The notes under the pieces are model-generated. The model worked only from the letters and a program-made list of their open reading frames with translations. It ran no database searches and was not told the origin of the DNA. The position numbers and the translations under genes are program-made. A DNA stretch of 64,000 nucleotides from Ancistrus triradiatus (Eukaryota; Chordata; Actinopteri; Siluriformes; Loricariidae): the NCBI GenBank assembly GCA_025084515.1, contig JAJAGP010001518.1:1-64000 (forward strand), read 5' to 3'. Below are positions 9,902-22,109 of the stretch, one piece after another; the stretch's first letter is position 1, and every line of letters starts with the position of its first letter.

Positions 9902-10423
9902 TCCGTTCCACGTTCTCCACACTTCTCTCTCTGAAGATGACTAGAATAAGAACGTAATGCCTCTAATCTCTCTGAACCCCATCAACAAGTATCTTACTCT
10001 CGACACGTTCCCACCCGCGCTGAATCAATATTAATCACCGACTCCATCCGACAGCTTTTTAATAGCAGACAATATTATCGAGCGAAGAGTCCCACTGCCA
10101 TTAGACTCTCACTGGCTTTTGTCCAAACTGTAGAAGCTGATGCTAAGAGTCATTGGAGAGTTGTTTAATGCTTTTAGTACAGACAAATGGCCTCTCATTT
10201 AGTCCAGAGTTCATCAGAGTGTGTCAGAGGTGAGCTGAGTTGCAAAAATGTTATTCGAAGTAAAAGTAGCCATCCGGTAATTTGGTATATAAGCCACAGA
10301 AGCTGAACTCTCTCAGGCACATTTACAGGAATGCAATGTCATAACTTTATAACAACCCACGATCAAGACCACTTCAAAGCGGCTTCGTAAGCTGAATGGT
10401 CAATAAGCCAGGCGAGGGGTGGG
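9902..10423. other. No recognisable feature
   Basis: Unique-looking sequence. I see no repeat family, frame or structure worth naming. Confidence 0.5.
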
Positions 10424-10746
10424 CGGTATGAGTTAAAGTTCATATCACGATATTTTCCACCAGGGCTGCACAATATATCGTTTCAGCGTAGTCAGCGCAA
10501 TGTGCATATCAGCAATTTTTTTGTTTGTTTTTGGACGTGCAGGGTCACTTAAGCTAAATGAAATCAAACATGTCATTCTACAACTTTATGCTGCTACTTT
10601 CCATGACATATCTATCAGATATCAATTATTTTCCTGGTCTATAGCTGCTCATTTATTTGTATAGTTTGGTTTGAACGATATTTGCTACTTGAAAGAGGTT
10701 TTCATTGTGAAATAAATTGTTAAATTACCCATTTTGTCATTTTTGA
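10424..10746 (+). repeat. hAT-like fragments interrupted by T1
   Basis: GAGGGGTGGGCGGTATGAG (10424) and AGGGCTGCACAATATATCG (about 10466) are both typical openings of hAT-type short elements in fish. The second runs to the T1 insertion at 10749. No far terminus is recognised beyond 11493, so this is a fragment call. Confidence 0.4.
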
Positions 10747-10748
10747 TA

Positions 10749-11491
10749 CAGTGGGGCTAAAAAGTATCTAGTCAGCCACTGTTCTCCTACTTAGAAAGAT
10801 TAGAGAGGTCTGTAATGTTCATCATAGCTACACTTCAACTATGAAAGACAAAATGAGAAAAAAATCCAGGAAATCACATTGTAGGATTTTTAAAGAATTT
10901 AATTGTAAATTATGGTGGAAAATAAGTATTTGGTCAATAAATTTGGTTCAACTCAATACTTTGTAACATAACCTTTGTTGGCAATGACAAAGGTCAAACG
11001 TTTCCTGTAAGTCTTCACCAGGTTTGCACACACTGTAGCTGGTATTTTGGTCCATTCCTCCATGCAGATCTCCTCTAGAGCAGTGATGTTTTGGGGCAAC
11101 ACGGACTTTCAACTCCCTCCACAAATTTTCTTTGGGCTGAGGTCTGGAGACTGGCTAGGCAACTCCAGGACCTTGAAATACAGATAACGAGGTCAAACAG
11201 GTGCCATTAATACAGGTAATGAGTGGAGGACAGAAGAGTTTCTTAAAGAAGTTACAGGTCTGTGAGAGCCAGAAATCTTGCTTGTTTGTGGGTGACCAAA
11301 TACTTATTTTCCACCATGACTTATAATTAAATTCTTAAAAAATCCTACAATGTGATTTCTTGGATTTTTTTTCTCATGTTGTCTCTCATAGTTGAAGTGT
11401 ACCTATGATGAAAATTACAGACCTCTCTCATCTTTCTAAGTAGGAGAACTTGCACAATCAGTGGCTGACTAAATACTTTTTTGTCCCACTG
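10749..11491 (-). mobile_element. T1 deletion derivative with C-terminal transposase remnant
   Basis: Complete terminal repeats with TA on both sides (10747-10748, 11492-11493). Reading the minus strand, the leader end (11491 side) is intact. It then jumps near 11177, from leader sequence straight into the final quarter of the transposase gene. That quarter includes the complement of the NPIEN/LWRELKV region (about 11100-11150) and the TYRKRLT region (about 11000). About 870 bases of gene body are lost. It is a second, independent deletion type alongside the 9.5-kb copy. Confidence 0.88.
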
Positions 11492-11493
11492 TA

Positions 11494-11974
11494 ATTCGCT
11501 TATGAGGTATTAAAGCTTCCGTAGTTTAATGCCGTTTTTTACCATGAGTACAAACATGTAGCTTTCTGTAATGTTCTTCTAGTGACCACCTTCTTCATAT
11601 ACAGTTGATCCCATTATTTATGCTCAACAAGCATATTATTATGAATAAATAATGCATGTCAAGGTTTCCCAAACTTTTCATAACACAGATCAAACCCCAG
11701 TCTGGAAAAATGTCTTATCTGGTGTGAGACCATTTGGATGGAAAACGCAGGAGGAAGTCCCAGGCCCATGATGCCAGACTTGCCTCTTCTTTCTGCTGTA
11801 CTTAGTTTAACATGACCATTGGTTGGTGCATTGGACAACGTCCACTCCCCAAATATGTCTCACTTATATGTCAATTATGACAGTAGTAAGTGTATTGTGG
11901 GCCAAAATTGGCTCAACTGTCGCCAGACAAAAACACTTGACCATTCAGACGCTGGGCCACACACGACCCACACA
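11494..11974. other. No recognisable feature
   Basis: Nothing supported. The short frame at 11819-12007 has no similarity I can place. Confidence 0.5.
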
Positions 11975-12484
11975 CAGTACTGTGCAAAAGTCTTAAGCCA
12001 CAATTAGATCAGTTGTCTAGATATACAGTTGTTTTAGCAATGACATAGGGACCATATATACTTATGTCTCAGTCTCTTCATTAGAACCAGAAAATACAGG
12101 ACAATTGTATGCAGTATTAAAAAACTTTTTTAAAATATCTGAAAAGCTTATATAGGCTATAGTGGCAAGTATTTAGTGTGACCTCTCCTTGCACTTGAGC
12201 AATAGCAGCTTCTGGCAGCTTCGTCGGGATGCCAAGTTGACCCTTCTACAGTCTGAAGAAGCTTGATCAGGAATGGTCTTTTTGGAAGGTTTTGGAAGGG
12301 TAGCAGCCAAGAAACCACTTTTTCGGAAAGAGAACGTGGTGAAAATGCTAAGATATGCTAAATAGTGATGAGTCCAAGTCTGAAATTTTTGGGGTACAAT
12401 CATAGACAATATGTTATGTATGGTCATTATACCATTGCTAAAAACAAATCTAGTGGTGGCCTAAGACTTTTTATCACGGTACTG
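11975..12484 (+). mobile_element. T3 Tc1-like deletion derivative
   Basis: Inverted ends CAGTACTGTGCAAAAGTC (left) and the complement of a close relative at the right (ending at a TA, 12485-12486). The left TA is mutated. Inside, about 12290-12400 on the plus strand, pieces read RVAAKKPLFRKENVVKMLRY and DESKSEIFG. The latter is the first catalytic Asp motif of a Tc1 transposase (usual form DESKFEIFG). Stops and deletions interrupt it. Two further copies lie at 43.9 and 56.2 kb. Confidence 0.8.
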
Positions 12485-12486
12485 TA

Positions 12487-13260
12487 GGTGAGGTCTGTGC
12501 AGGCAGGGAGATTTGGCTGAAGTCATCGCCGTGGCCTGAAAATGTTAAGTGTGGCCTAGAACTGGTCCATCACTCAAATGCTATCAGGGTCTGGTCATGG
12601 CTATTAACCCTGATGGTGACTTCATCATCTGTAATGGGGACACCAAGAGCCCACTGATCTCTGGGTGAGAGGTGTGACGTGCCTGTCTGCCCTATCAATC
12701 AGACTGACACTAGGCTTTGACAACTTTTGTACAGAAGGAGGAAGATGGCAACTTCATCCAAGCACTTGTCTTGCCTAATGACACTGCTTGGGCAGCAGAT
12801 TGAAAATGGGGAGACAGTTGGGTTAATAAAAACTGGAAGGTAGGAAACAAAACGTTTGTTGATGCACATCTGATCTGAGCGTGAGAGCTTCTGTATTCAA
12901 CAGCTGCTTAGGGGCAAAACAAACGCCCTTCCCACTGTGGCCATATTGGCTCTGTGGCAGTCAGGTCATAGGTGCAGGTCTTGAGGTTTTTGAAACAATC
13001 TGTTCTCTCACACACTAGCCAGATTTTCCAGAGACCCTGTAAGGGATATCCAGGTGTGGAGAGTGAATATGAATGAGTTTGAATGAAGGTACAATCTTGA
13101 TGAAGTTCGGACTACCTGCTTAGCTGGTGTCATTTCATTTTCAAACCTGGGCCACCTCTATCCCATAGGTTACCTAAAGGAACTTTGACTAAAATATTAG
13201 CACAATATGTCTTTGCAGGTACTCGGTCATCCAGGGCATGGTATCCATGAGTGCTTGAGC
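12487..13260. other. No recognisable feature
   Basis: Non-repetitive as far as I can see. No open frame with a recognisable domain. Confidence 0.5.
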
Positions 13261-13451
13261 TACATTTACAGCATTTAGCAGATGCCCTTATCCAGAGTGA
13301 CTTACAATTGATACAATCTTACAGTCCAAGCAATTGTGGGTTAAGGGCCTTGCTCAAGGACCCAACAGTGGCAGCTTGGCAGAGGTGGGATTTGAACCCT
13401 GGACCTTCTCGTCCATAGTCCAGTACCTTAACCGCTAGGCTACCACAGTCC
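13261..13451 (-). mobile_element. V-SINE, full length
   Basis: Reverse copy with a TACATTTACAGCATTTAGCA tail start, the middle block, the B-box complement GGATTTGAACCC and the A-box complement ACCGCTAGGCTACCAC. Close to the window consensus, so relatively young. Confidence 0.9.
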
Positions 13452-13740
13452 GAGCTGAAGGCAACTGGACTTTTTGTGACCCAGGTATTTAACTTCTAGT
13501 AGGGTTAACCAGTTCAGCCCCCATTTGCAACTCCACCCATGTGACCCTAGCGACTCACATGAAGACAGCGTGGACCAGCGACTGCCAAATGGGTCACACC
13601 TTGGCCCCTGTGATCCTAATGACTCACATGTTGACAGGGTGACAACCCAACTACAAGTTAAATACCTGGGACTCCCCATCAGCTTCTAGAACTGATGAAG
13701 CCTTCAGATGAGACTTGAAACTTCTTCATGAATCAAGAAC
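13452..13740 (+). repeat. Inverted-repeat element with hammerhead-like core (possible Penelope-type remnant)
   Basis: A perfect 16-base inverted pair, CCCAGGTATTTAACTT at 13480-13495 and its complement at 13655-13670, encloses two related sub-blocks with GTGA(C/T)CCTA(G/A)(C/T)GACTCACATG. Just after it, CTGATGA (13692-13698) and GAAAC (13717-13721) are spaced as in a hammerhead ribozyme core. The intervening stem is poorly paired in this copy. I recall this GATGAAGCC...GAAAC motif as a widespread fish repeat. Linking it to Penelope-like elements, which are known to carry hammerhead motifs, is inference. Confidence 0.4.
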
Positions 13741-14454
13741 TCAAACACTCAAGACTGCTAGTACCACAGTTTAAATTTACAAGTCAACCCACAAAGCTGA
13801 TCAGAACATTAGTATATTTTTAAAGTAACTATTGGAAATTAGGCATTTTTGATGGATCCTTTAATGAGGTGCGTAAATGTTGCCCATAATCAATCTCCAA
13901 GTAAGAAACACTCAAGCCCACAAAATGAGATCTAGGATGTATTTACAGCCAGTGCTAAACTGCCGTTCCTCATACTTTGTGCAAGGTAAAATCTATTATG
14001 AGTGCAGTAATGTCAAGTGCTCCTAAAATACCTTACAGTATCACTTAAAACTGACATTACATCCGAAGGAAATTCATCTCTATTGGCCCAGTGAGCGAAT
14101 ATTGGTCTTCATAAATGCCAGTTTTGGCGGTAGTTACGCTCCAACATCTTGGGCAAGGAAAGACAGAAAGAGTGATAGAACAGCTAACTGATCTGTTTCA
14201 GCTTTAGTCCTGTCTTGCCATTATTCATGGCTCAGAAATGACCCGTAACTTGTGCTGAGCGCTCCCTTCGCTCATTGATAGCAGCGATCCTTCGGTTCTT
14301 AGGGTCTGTACTTTGCATTGGTAATTCTTTACCGAAATTACATTAGAAGGACAAAGTTAGCTCTTCATCTGTTTATGATATCACCACCTATTCCAAAGGC
14401 AGTCCAGGACATAACGCCCGCTCCCACTGACAGATAGATAGATAGCCAAATACA
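13741..14454. other. No recognisable feature
   Basis: Nothing beyond a short GATA run near 14435. Confidence 0.5.
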
Positions 14455-14695
14455 TACAGGTACGATGGTGATACGTTGAATTTATTGTAAACTGAATGCT
14501 TAATACTGTACACGACTGTAGCTTTTCCTCACTGCATTACTACTAGAGTATTGTCGTGCATAGCCTACCTTAAACATGCTTAAAACACTTGCATGGGCAA
14601 AATCATTAACCTAAAGCATATTTTATAAAAAAGTATTGAATATCTAGTGTATTTTATTGAATCATGTATTGAAAGTGAAAACAAAAACGATTGTT
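14455..14695 (+). mobile_element. Tigger-like (pogo-related) fragment
   Basis: CATAGCCTACCTTAAACATG, then GGGCAAAATCATTAACC and a TATTGAA...TGTATTGAAAGTGAAAAC run, match by recall the internal part of Tigger-type non-autonomous elements. The segment at 19262-19500 carries the same succession of blocks (ACACTTGCAT/ACTCGCATTAATC, CAAAATCAT, AAAGTATTGAA). Ends are missing. Confidence 0.5.
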
Positions 14696-14768
14696 GTGCA
14701 CCAAGGTTTTTCCTCACTACATTTCCCAGCACTCATCACTTTCGCCACTTGACTCCCTACTTTAAGAT

Positions 14769-14958
14769 TACATTTCCAGCATTTAGCAGACGCCCTTATC
14801 CAGAGCGACTTACAATTGATACAGTCTTACAATCCAAGCAATTGTGGGTTAAGGGCCTTGCTCAAGGACCCAACAGTGGCAACTTGGCAGAGGTGGGATT
14901 TGAACCCTGGACCTTTTGGTCCATAGTCCAGTACCTTACCCGCTAGGCCACCACAGTC
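14769..14958 (-). mobile_element. V-SINE, full length
   Basis: Reverse copy with all blocks present. The tail side is TACATTTCCAGCATTTAGCA and the head side ends GCTAGGCCACCACAGTC. Minor changes in the A box. Confidence 0.9.
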
Positions 14959-16469
14959 ACTTCACGCACTGCCGAGGAGTTTGAGCGGAAGTCCATCATT
15001 TGTGTCGCCATTGCCAGGTTGGCTTATTCCAAGCGACTTTTTTTCTATAACGTCGCTTACAAATATTTGTTGTGGGTATCAGGTTTTTGGGGCTTGTTTC
15101 TGAAGCGTAGTTGCTTATTTGGGCTTGCTCCCTGGTCCTGTCTCTCTCTTCAGTATTCCTGCAAGGTGGTTGTGTTCAACCTCTAAAGTTAAAAGCCAGA
15201 TGTACGGTACTATTATTTTTTTAAAATTAACTAATGAAGTGGTCACTCTGACATTGTAGTAGGTCGCCTTTTGGGGATTTTTTTTGCCAGTTTGCTTCTT
15301 TTGGGCTTGTTTCTCTCATGGGATCTGGCAACCCTGATGTGTGTGTTTTTGTGTTGTGGTCGTGTCCTCGCTTGATCGTTCGCTCACAGTTCTAACTCCA
15401 TGATGTGTTTAGAAACTTGTGAGAGTTACTTGTGTGGGTGTATATGACTTTCTGCAGTTTATTTGTAAAAAGCTGTACCTGGTGTTGATAAGTGTATGTG
15501 CCTGTCCTATTGTAAGTAGTACTGCTTTGTTTGTTCCCCCACTACCTGTATATTCTCTCTAACCTATAACTCTGTCACAACTTTGTGTCAAACAAAAGTA
15601 TCAGTCGTTTCAATCGCTTATGGAGTGCTTGTGTTTTCAGCGGCATCTCTGACAAAACTTTGTATGGAGTTTGGTCTGTTCTCCCCATGTCTAAATGTCT
15701 GTTTCCTTCATGTACTTCTGAAGGTTTGAGGTTGATGGGGTTGGATTGGCAAAATGTATAAACACCATCATAACATTCCATACACAATGGATTTTGTGGA
15801 GTGTCACCATGTTGGATTTGTGAACCCTTTATATTGGAGTTTGTCATTTCATTGCTTGGTTTACTGTTACAGAAAAATCCCTTCTTTACCAGAACTGACA
15901 GTGACAGCAAGCTTTAGTTCCAGCTTCTTTTGGATTTCCATATTTTGAAAGATGTTACAATGTAGTGAGATCCGTTTCTGTTTACAGAACTGAATGTAAT
16001 CTTCTCGGAGAAACTAAACAGTGCCTTATATCAATAGCAGTCTGTGTCAATAGGTGGTGCATTTGGTTGGATGTAGCATAACAAGAGCTTGTCAGTTATT
16101 ATCCGGACACTTGAGATCTGAACAGAGCACACAAAGAGCAGTGTCTACAGAGATAATGTTGTGTAATGGGCTGCAAAGTGGGGAAATGGTTATCACATTT
16201 GGAATGATAGACAGACACCCGTCAAAGGAAGTTTGAACTAACAAGTGTGTCGCAATGGATGATTTCACTTGCCTATAAACAATCAACAGGAACTCGAGGG
16301 CAACTGCATCTGAGAGCAATTGCCCAGTGCCAATCTTTGCCATTGCTTTCCACTTGAGTGGCTGGGAACTGATTCCTAACAACGATGAATTGTTGTAAGT
16401 TGTTAAAAGAGGGCAGTTGGGGTAAATACTGTATTTGGAGCCAATTTACCTGGAAGATGTGATCTGATC
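14959..16469. other. No recognisable feature
   Basis: About 1.5 kb without repeats of the kinds seen elsewhere. Frames at 15575-16382 are short, on both strands and lack known motifs. This is among the better candidates in the window for unique intergenic or intronic DNA. Confidence 0.5.
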
Positions 16470-17170
16470 TGACTTTATCAGTTCCGATACTGATACGTAT
16501 ACTTTGCATATCGTTCGATACTCGATATTGATCCGATACCATTGTGGAATTAATAAACCATGTACCTCACCTCACTTAAGGCATCAGTATTGACTTAAAC
16601 ATTACTAACTTTATAAAACTAAATATAACACATAGGTAAAAGTGGACACTGAAATGCTATTTATTTGTCGCTTAAATAATACAAATTCTGCAGGACCTTG
16701 GCACAGCATTCAACTTCAACTTCAAGTTAAAAAGCAGTCAAACATCTTAAACTATATTCATAATATTATTAATTTATTAGATGTTACATGTTGCTATCAA
16801 ACTTGTTGGTGTAACTGATGTATGGTGTAGCATGTGTTACAAAATTAAAGTGAATGGATCGGCCCCATGGATCACCTTAATTTTCCGATACCCGATCCAG
16901 CTAATTTGGTTTTTCATTCTAAGAAATATAAATGACAGCCAATAGAAACCTTTTTGCTCGTCTTTTCTTTTAATGAAAAATTCCTCACTCCTAAAGAAAG
17001 ATAGCCGGGGATAGTTTGTCAAATTCCGCATATTCAGCAAGGTGATCCTGTTTTATACGTCTTATTAAATTAGTTGCTTCGAACATTTCCGGAGTTGTTC
17101 CTCCATGACTTGTTTTGCAATGCATGTATTGCAAACAGCACACTTTGAAGATCTTCCACGCTGAAGATAT
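16470..17170 (-). mobile_element. Putative hAT-like element fragment
   Basis: CCGATACTGATACGTATAC and CGATATTGATCCGATACC (16486-16540), and GGATCGGCCCCATGGATC with CCGATACCCGATCCAG (16857-16910), resemble the arms of 'CGGCATCGGCCCGATACC' hAT-type elements. On the minus strand, 17090-17160 reads SKCAVCNTCIAKQV, a CxxC arrangement as in BED zinc fingers. Ends and target duplication were not found. Confidence 0.35.
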
Positions 17171-17508
17171 GGCTGTGTCTGAAATGGATCACTGCCCCCT
17201 CATTAGTCTCCCTGCTCCCTCATTAGTAATGTGCTATACAGAGACAGTGAGAGTTTAGTTGACTAAGTAAACTTGGACTAACTAAGTAAACCGGCAAGAG
17301 GCTGGTTTGAAGCTCATGTTCATACATTATCTGAGTTCTGAGTTAAAGCTACTGTAGTAAAAGCATGGTGCTGTTTATGTGTTGCTATGTTTGTGACATT
17401 GGTGTCGTCGTGTGCTGCACAAGTGTAAATGTGATCAGCACAGACTTGGTTTTATGAGACTGAGCGGCCAATCAGAAGTTATTCTATATAAGTTATATAC
17501 CACAGTTG
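17171..17508. other. No recognisable feature
   Basis: A short local duplication (GACTAAGTAAACTTGG / AACTAAGTAAACCGG near 17260-17292) is the only structure seen. Confidence 0.5.
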
Positions 17509-17509
17509 G

Positions 17510-17706
17510 GACTGTGGTGGCCTAGCGGTTAAGGTACTGGATTATGGACCAAAAGGTCCAGAGTTCAAATCCCATCTCTGCCAAGCTGCCAATGTTGGGT
17601 CCTTGAGCAAGTCCCTTAACCCACAATTGCTTGGATTATAAGATTGTACCAATTGTAAGTCGCTCTGGATAAGGGCGTCTGCTAAATGCTGTAAATGTAA
17701 ATGTAA
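17510..17706 (+). mobile_element. V-SINE, full length
   Basis: Forward copy. The A box (TGGCCTAGCGGTTAAGG, about 17518-17534) and the B box (AGTTCAAATCCC, about 17561-17573) are in place for polymerase III. They are followed by the CTGCCAATGTTGGGTCCTTG block and the GGATAAGGGCGTCTGCTAAA tail with two TAAATG units. Confidence 0.92.
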
Positions 17707-19104
17707 GTTATGGCCGATCACGTTAAAAACTGGCCAATTGTCTCTTTGAGTCGTGGGTGTGCTGACACACAGCCCTCTCATTAGGTCAAATGGTCACTCT
17801 AAATTGTTCCGAGTGTGATTGACTAGCATCGTTCTAACCTTGCTCCTGTCATGAATAGCCATTGCTGCTGATGTGACTTTAAATTAAAAAAAAAAACCCA
17901 CAACTCTTGCCCGGTGGAAGCGTGACAATTACCAGGAACTGAAGATGTTAGTAAAATCCTTACTTGACAGAATTGGCGGGAGTAGCCTGTGCGAGTATTA
18001 AAGAGGAAATGGCAAGTGTGACTAATGTTTGGGGAGCTTATGTGGATCCCTCATGTGCACTCAACACATTGTAATTCTGCACAGGTGCAAACATGATCCC
18101 TCGCCTTCTTTTGTACAGACCTTCTCCAAGGCTCTCCAACTTTATTGTTGCACTGTTACAGCATTGCTTATGCAGGATTGTTCTTGGCCTCCTGGCCTCC
18201 TTCATACGTTCTGTTTGCCTTTGTCTTTCCTTGGCTTTCTGAAAATGTCAGTGAGCTCTGAAATAGATGCCATTTGGGTGCATTTGACTCCTTTCCAGCT
18301 CCCTGCCATCTCAGCAGGCTTAGCAAGAGGAGCACAAGTGATTTCGAAACAGGTCTTGCAAATCCACTTTTCATAAAATGGCTCCCGGCGGGCCAAACGA
18401 GCGCATTTCCCTTAGCGTTGTGTTATGGTTCTGAAGTTGTTTATTGGGCAGCTATCAGACAATCATCTGCAGAGCCTTCATTCAAAATGATGGAAGCGTA
18501 ATATAAAGCTGAATGGTATTGAATGTCTTTCTCTGAATGGTCAGATGCGAGCAGATACGAACACAATTCTAGGGCCGTCTAGTTGCTAGGACTGAAATGA
18601 GAAAGAAAAACAGGAGTTCAAATAAAGTCTACACATATATATGAGTGAGCGAGGGACTCCAGACATGCCATCTCTTTGTCTGCTCAATTCACTATAGTGC
18701 AGTTTTAATACTCTTTCAGAATAAAAGCAAATGGATCGGCTGCGATAAATCCAGCTCTTTATAATGCAATATAAACACTAGTATCTGTCTCAGGTACACA
18801 CAATAAGCCAAAAGAGTGAAGCCTCAGGTCGATCGATATTCCAATAAGAGCAAAAACGCTGCCTTGTGATTAATTTCAGGCCTGTTTCATTTATATGCAC
18901 CCTCCAGGTGCTCTTTTATTCTGAAGCACATTATGTGATGGATTCATGAGATTTCATACGCGACGAATATACACAGTGAAGAGTGGCTTTCTTCTGATTT
19001 ATTTACCAGTGCTGATGCTCTTTGTGTGGTGCAAGAAAACCTTGATATACACACACTGTCTTCCAGACAAATCCAAAAGTCGATGCATTAGCGGTGCCTA
19101 AATA
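17707..19104. other. No recognisable feature
   Basis: An A-run at 17886-17897, and TGGTCACTCTAAATTGTTCC (17789), which resembles part of another SINE type. Otherwise nothing. Overlapping frames at 18029-18501 lie on both strands and none carries a motif I know. Confidence 0.45.
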
Positions 19105-19740
19105 CATTGGTGCCTCGGTTCTCGATGTTAATTTGTTCCTGAAGGATTGTCGAGGACCGAAAAATTCCCGTAAAGAATAATGTCAATTGAATGAATCTGT
19201 TCCAGACCCCCAGAAGATCCACCCTGTATAAGGCATTATATGCAATAATGGAGTTGTATTGTACAGGTGCTCCCTGATTTACGATGGGGATATGTTCCGA
19301 CAAATCCATCATAAGCTAAATGTATCATGAACTGATGAGTTTAACATAGTCAATACTGTATCGTAGCTGAGCTGACCTTGTTGTTTAAAACACTCGCATT
19401 AATCTACAGTTGGCCAAAATCATAAACACAAAGCTTATTTTATGATAAAGTGTTGAAAAATCTCATGTAATTTAGCGAGTAATGGCTTGAACGTGAAAAG
19501 TAAAAGCAAAACACTTACTCTATTGGCGAACTCCAGCATAGCTGCTAATACTAAATGCAGCCTGAAAGTCGAGGGGATTCCTTTCGGCTGTTATTACTAA
19601 CCTGAATCACTGTGTAGTGAATCGTGAATCGTGAATCATGAATCGAGTTTCAGCTGAAACGAGTCCTGTGGTTCGACTCGTACTAGTTTAAGCACGTGTG
19701 CCGAAATTCTCAAGGTGGTTCGAAAACCGAAGTACCACTG
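19105..19740. mobile_element. TA-flanked inverted-repeat element with nested Tigger-like piece
   Basis: Left end CATTGGTGCCTCGGTTCTCG and the right-end complement CAGTGGTACTTCGGTTTTCG are inverted and sit between TA dinucleotides (19103-19104, 19741-19742). This is the pattern of Tc1/pogo-superfamily short elements. Inside, 19262-19500 (GTGCTCCCTGATTTACGATG onward) looks like a separate Tigger-type element, related to the fragment at 14.46 kb. No transposase frame remains. Confidence 0.65.
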
Positions 19741-19742
19741 TA

Positions 19743-20742
19743 CTTCAGTTTTGCGTGAAGACAGTCATAGAGGTTGTGGAAACGTATTTAACTTTCCAAC
19801 GTCGCAGTACGCTGGTCAGCAGTGGGCGTGACTCATTCAGATTACTGCTGGTTGATTGGCTTATTGAATACTAATCTAATATTTCGTTGTTTATGGATTC
19901 TATTGTATACACTGTTTGGATATCTGAAAGTCAATGCGAAACTCTTTTCAACAAATAGTTTTAATGAACCCTGAACCACACTGTTGCATGCACTGAAAGA
20001 CTGGAAACTCCAGTCTTAATAAGACTCAAGAGAATCATAAGAGAATAATTCATAAATAGAGCAGCTGAGCCACAGAGGAGGAAATCATGCTCATGACTAA
20101 CTATTCACTGGTTTGTTAAAATAATATTGAGTCACAGATCTGAGCCTTTTGTATTGCTTGTATGGTGCTGTAACACTGTATCGCTGGGGAGCTGCTCCAC
20201 TCAGCTTTGTGTATCCATAACCTAGCGACTTGGGGGCGCCAGTGTTGAAGTTTGGGCGGGCTGGAAGTGTGTTGCCAAAAAGAATTTTATGCTGTAGTGA
20301 ATAAAAAGAACTGCAGCATGCAAAACATGTGGAAGATGACTGATGGAGATGCAACAACATCAAACTTTGTTAAACATTTGAGTATAGAGAAAGCATTATG
20401 TTAAGTTTACACAGTAATTTGCTAACTTGACAAAGCTAACGATGAACACTTTAGCTCTCTCCCAACATACCGTTTATGTTGTTGATTTTTTTGGTCATGG
20501 AAATGTCTCAGCAGCTATGACAGTTTCTAGGTATGTGTATTTACTTTGTTATCCTGTTGAATTGGGCTGGTGGCTTGAATAGGACTTGAAGTTTAGGACT
20601 TGGGACTTGCCTCAGGATTTTCTTGTATTGACTTGGGACTCAAGTATCGAGACTTGACTTGCATGTGATTTTTAAATTGGAGACTTGTTCACATGGCTGC
20701 TATTTAGTAAAGCAGTTTGTGGTAGAGACACAGCAATGGCTA
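19743..20742. other. No recognisable feature
   Basis: About 1 kb with no repeat identified. The 88-codon minus frame at 20097-20363 has no recognisable domain. Confidence 0.5.
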
Positions 20743-21048
20743 TTTCAAGTCAAGTCGGATCTATTTATATAGCGCTTTTTACAATGGAGCATTGTCTCAA
20801 AGCCACTTTACAAGTTTAGATTATCTCCTAATATCTACGTCCAATCCCAAATTGAGCAAGACTAGGGCAACAGTGGCAAGGAAAAACTCCCTAAGTGTAA
20901 TGAGGAAGAAACCTTGGTAGGACCAAGACTCAAAAAGGGACCCGACCTCCTTGGGCGGCGTAGATGATAAATCTAAGAATGAAACTAAAGTCATGGAGTC
21001 ATACTTCAAATAAAATGTGAAATATGCACATCGGCATTAAGTGGCCTG
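20743..21048 (+). repeat. R2 dispersed repeat, full copy
   Basis: The most complete plus-strand copy. It runs from TCAAGTCAAGTCGGATCTAT to GCACATCGGCATTAAGTGGC, about 306 bases, and includes the last 90 bases absent from the first copy. No coding potential is apparent beyond a chance minus-strand frame. Confidence 0.8.
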
Positions 21049-22109
21049 GGTATGAATTAGTTTGTGTATTACATTTTTATAGTTATTCTACTTTTGATTT
21101 TGGAGGTGTTGGTTAACTGTTAGTATTACCCACCATTTGCTTCGTCATGTTGGTGAAACCAGTGATCTCTGGAATTACGAGTTCAATGGTGGCCAGAATA
21201 AGGAGCCACAGAGGGCCACGGGTCCTCCTGCATTCACAGTACATTTCTCTTACTGCATAATCCCACCTAGACATTCAGACAGATTGACACTCCCTCTGTC
21301 TAAATTGGTGTTTTCTCTCCCAAACGCTCCGACAGCCCAAAGGGAGGCAGACTGAAGTTTCCATGGTAACAGGTGATGTAGGTTTTCGCGAGATGTTTGG
21401 GAGAGCTAAGTCCACCACTTGACTTTATTTTTTTCTTTCATTCCTCCATATTCCCCTCCAGCTCAGTGTGTGTAGTTAGGATTAGAACGTTGCTTTGGGA
21501 ACAGAAGTTTCTAAATTGCTTTTCAGGCGTCTATTTCAGACTGAATTAGCAGTTGGAGAAGAGATAAGTGCCACGATTCTAGAGAACACCTGGTGTTTTT
21601 GGTATGTAGTATAGTGCTTTAGTTCCCTCGTGGCACTTTGTGGATATCAAGGGTGAGCAGATTCAGTCCTTATATGGCTTCTTGAACTCGTAGCTCATTA
21701 TTCGGGCTCTTATGTGCTAAAAGTCAGTGGCATCTTAGAAATTGTGGAAATACAGTTCCAAAAAATGAAATGTATACAGTTTCCCAATTCATCTAAATGA
21801 GAAAGTAGTCAATGAGCGTACAGTAGATATGCACTAGAATGGAAGTGTCTCTAGTTTTTTTCTTTTCTTCCAAACAGGTAGGCTCATATCTGTGCATATT
21901 TCCTTCATAACCTTATATCCAGATGAACAAGCTGACAGCAACACTGTCCATTTTTGAAATGGAACTGAAGCTTTACAGTAATTTCCTTTTAAAATGCATG
22001 TAAAACACTAAAACAAATCAAATTGCCTTTACTGTAAGTACCATGGCAGTTCCTGGTAATATAATTCTCTCTCTTTTATGACTGGTAGGCATTGTAAGTT
22101 CATGGAGCT
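21049..22109. other. No recognisable feature
   Basis: Nothing supported. The 72-codon frame at 21137-21355 lacks a known motif. Confidence 0.5.

Noticed and set aside
17510..17600. tRNA gene suggested by A and B boxes
   Set aside because: Sequence continues into the V-SINE middle and tail and is repeated many times in the window; it does not fold as a full cloverleaf by eye.
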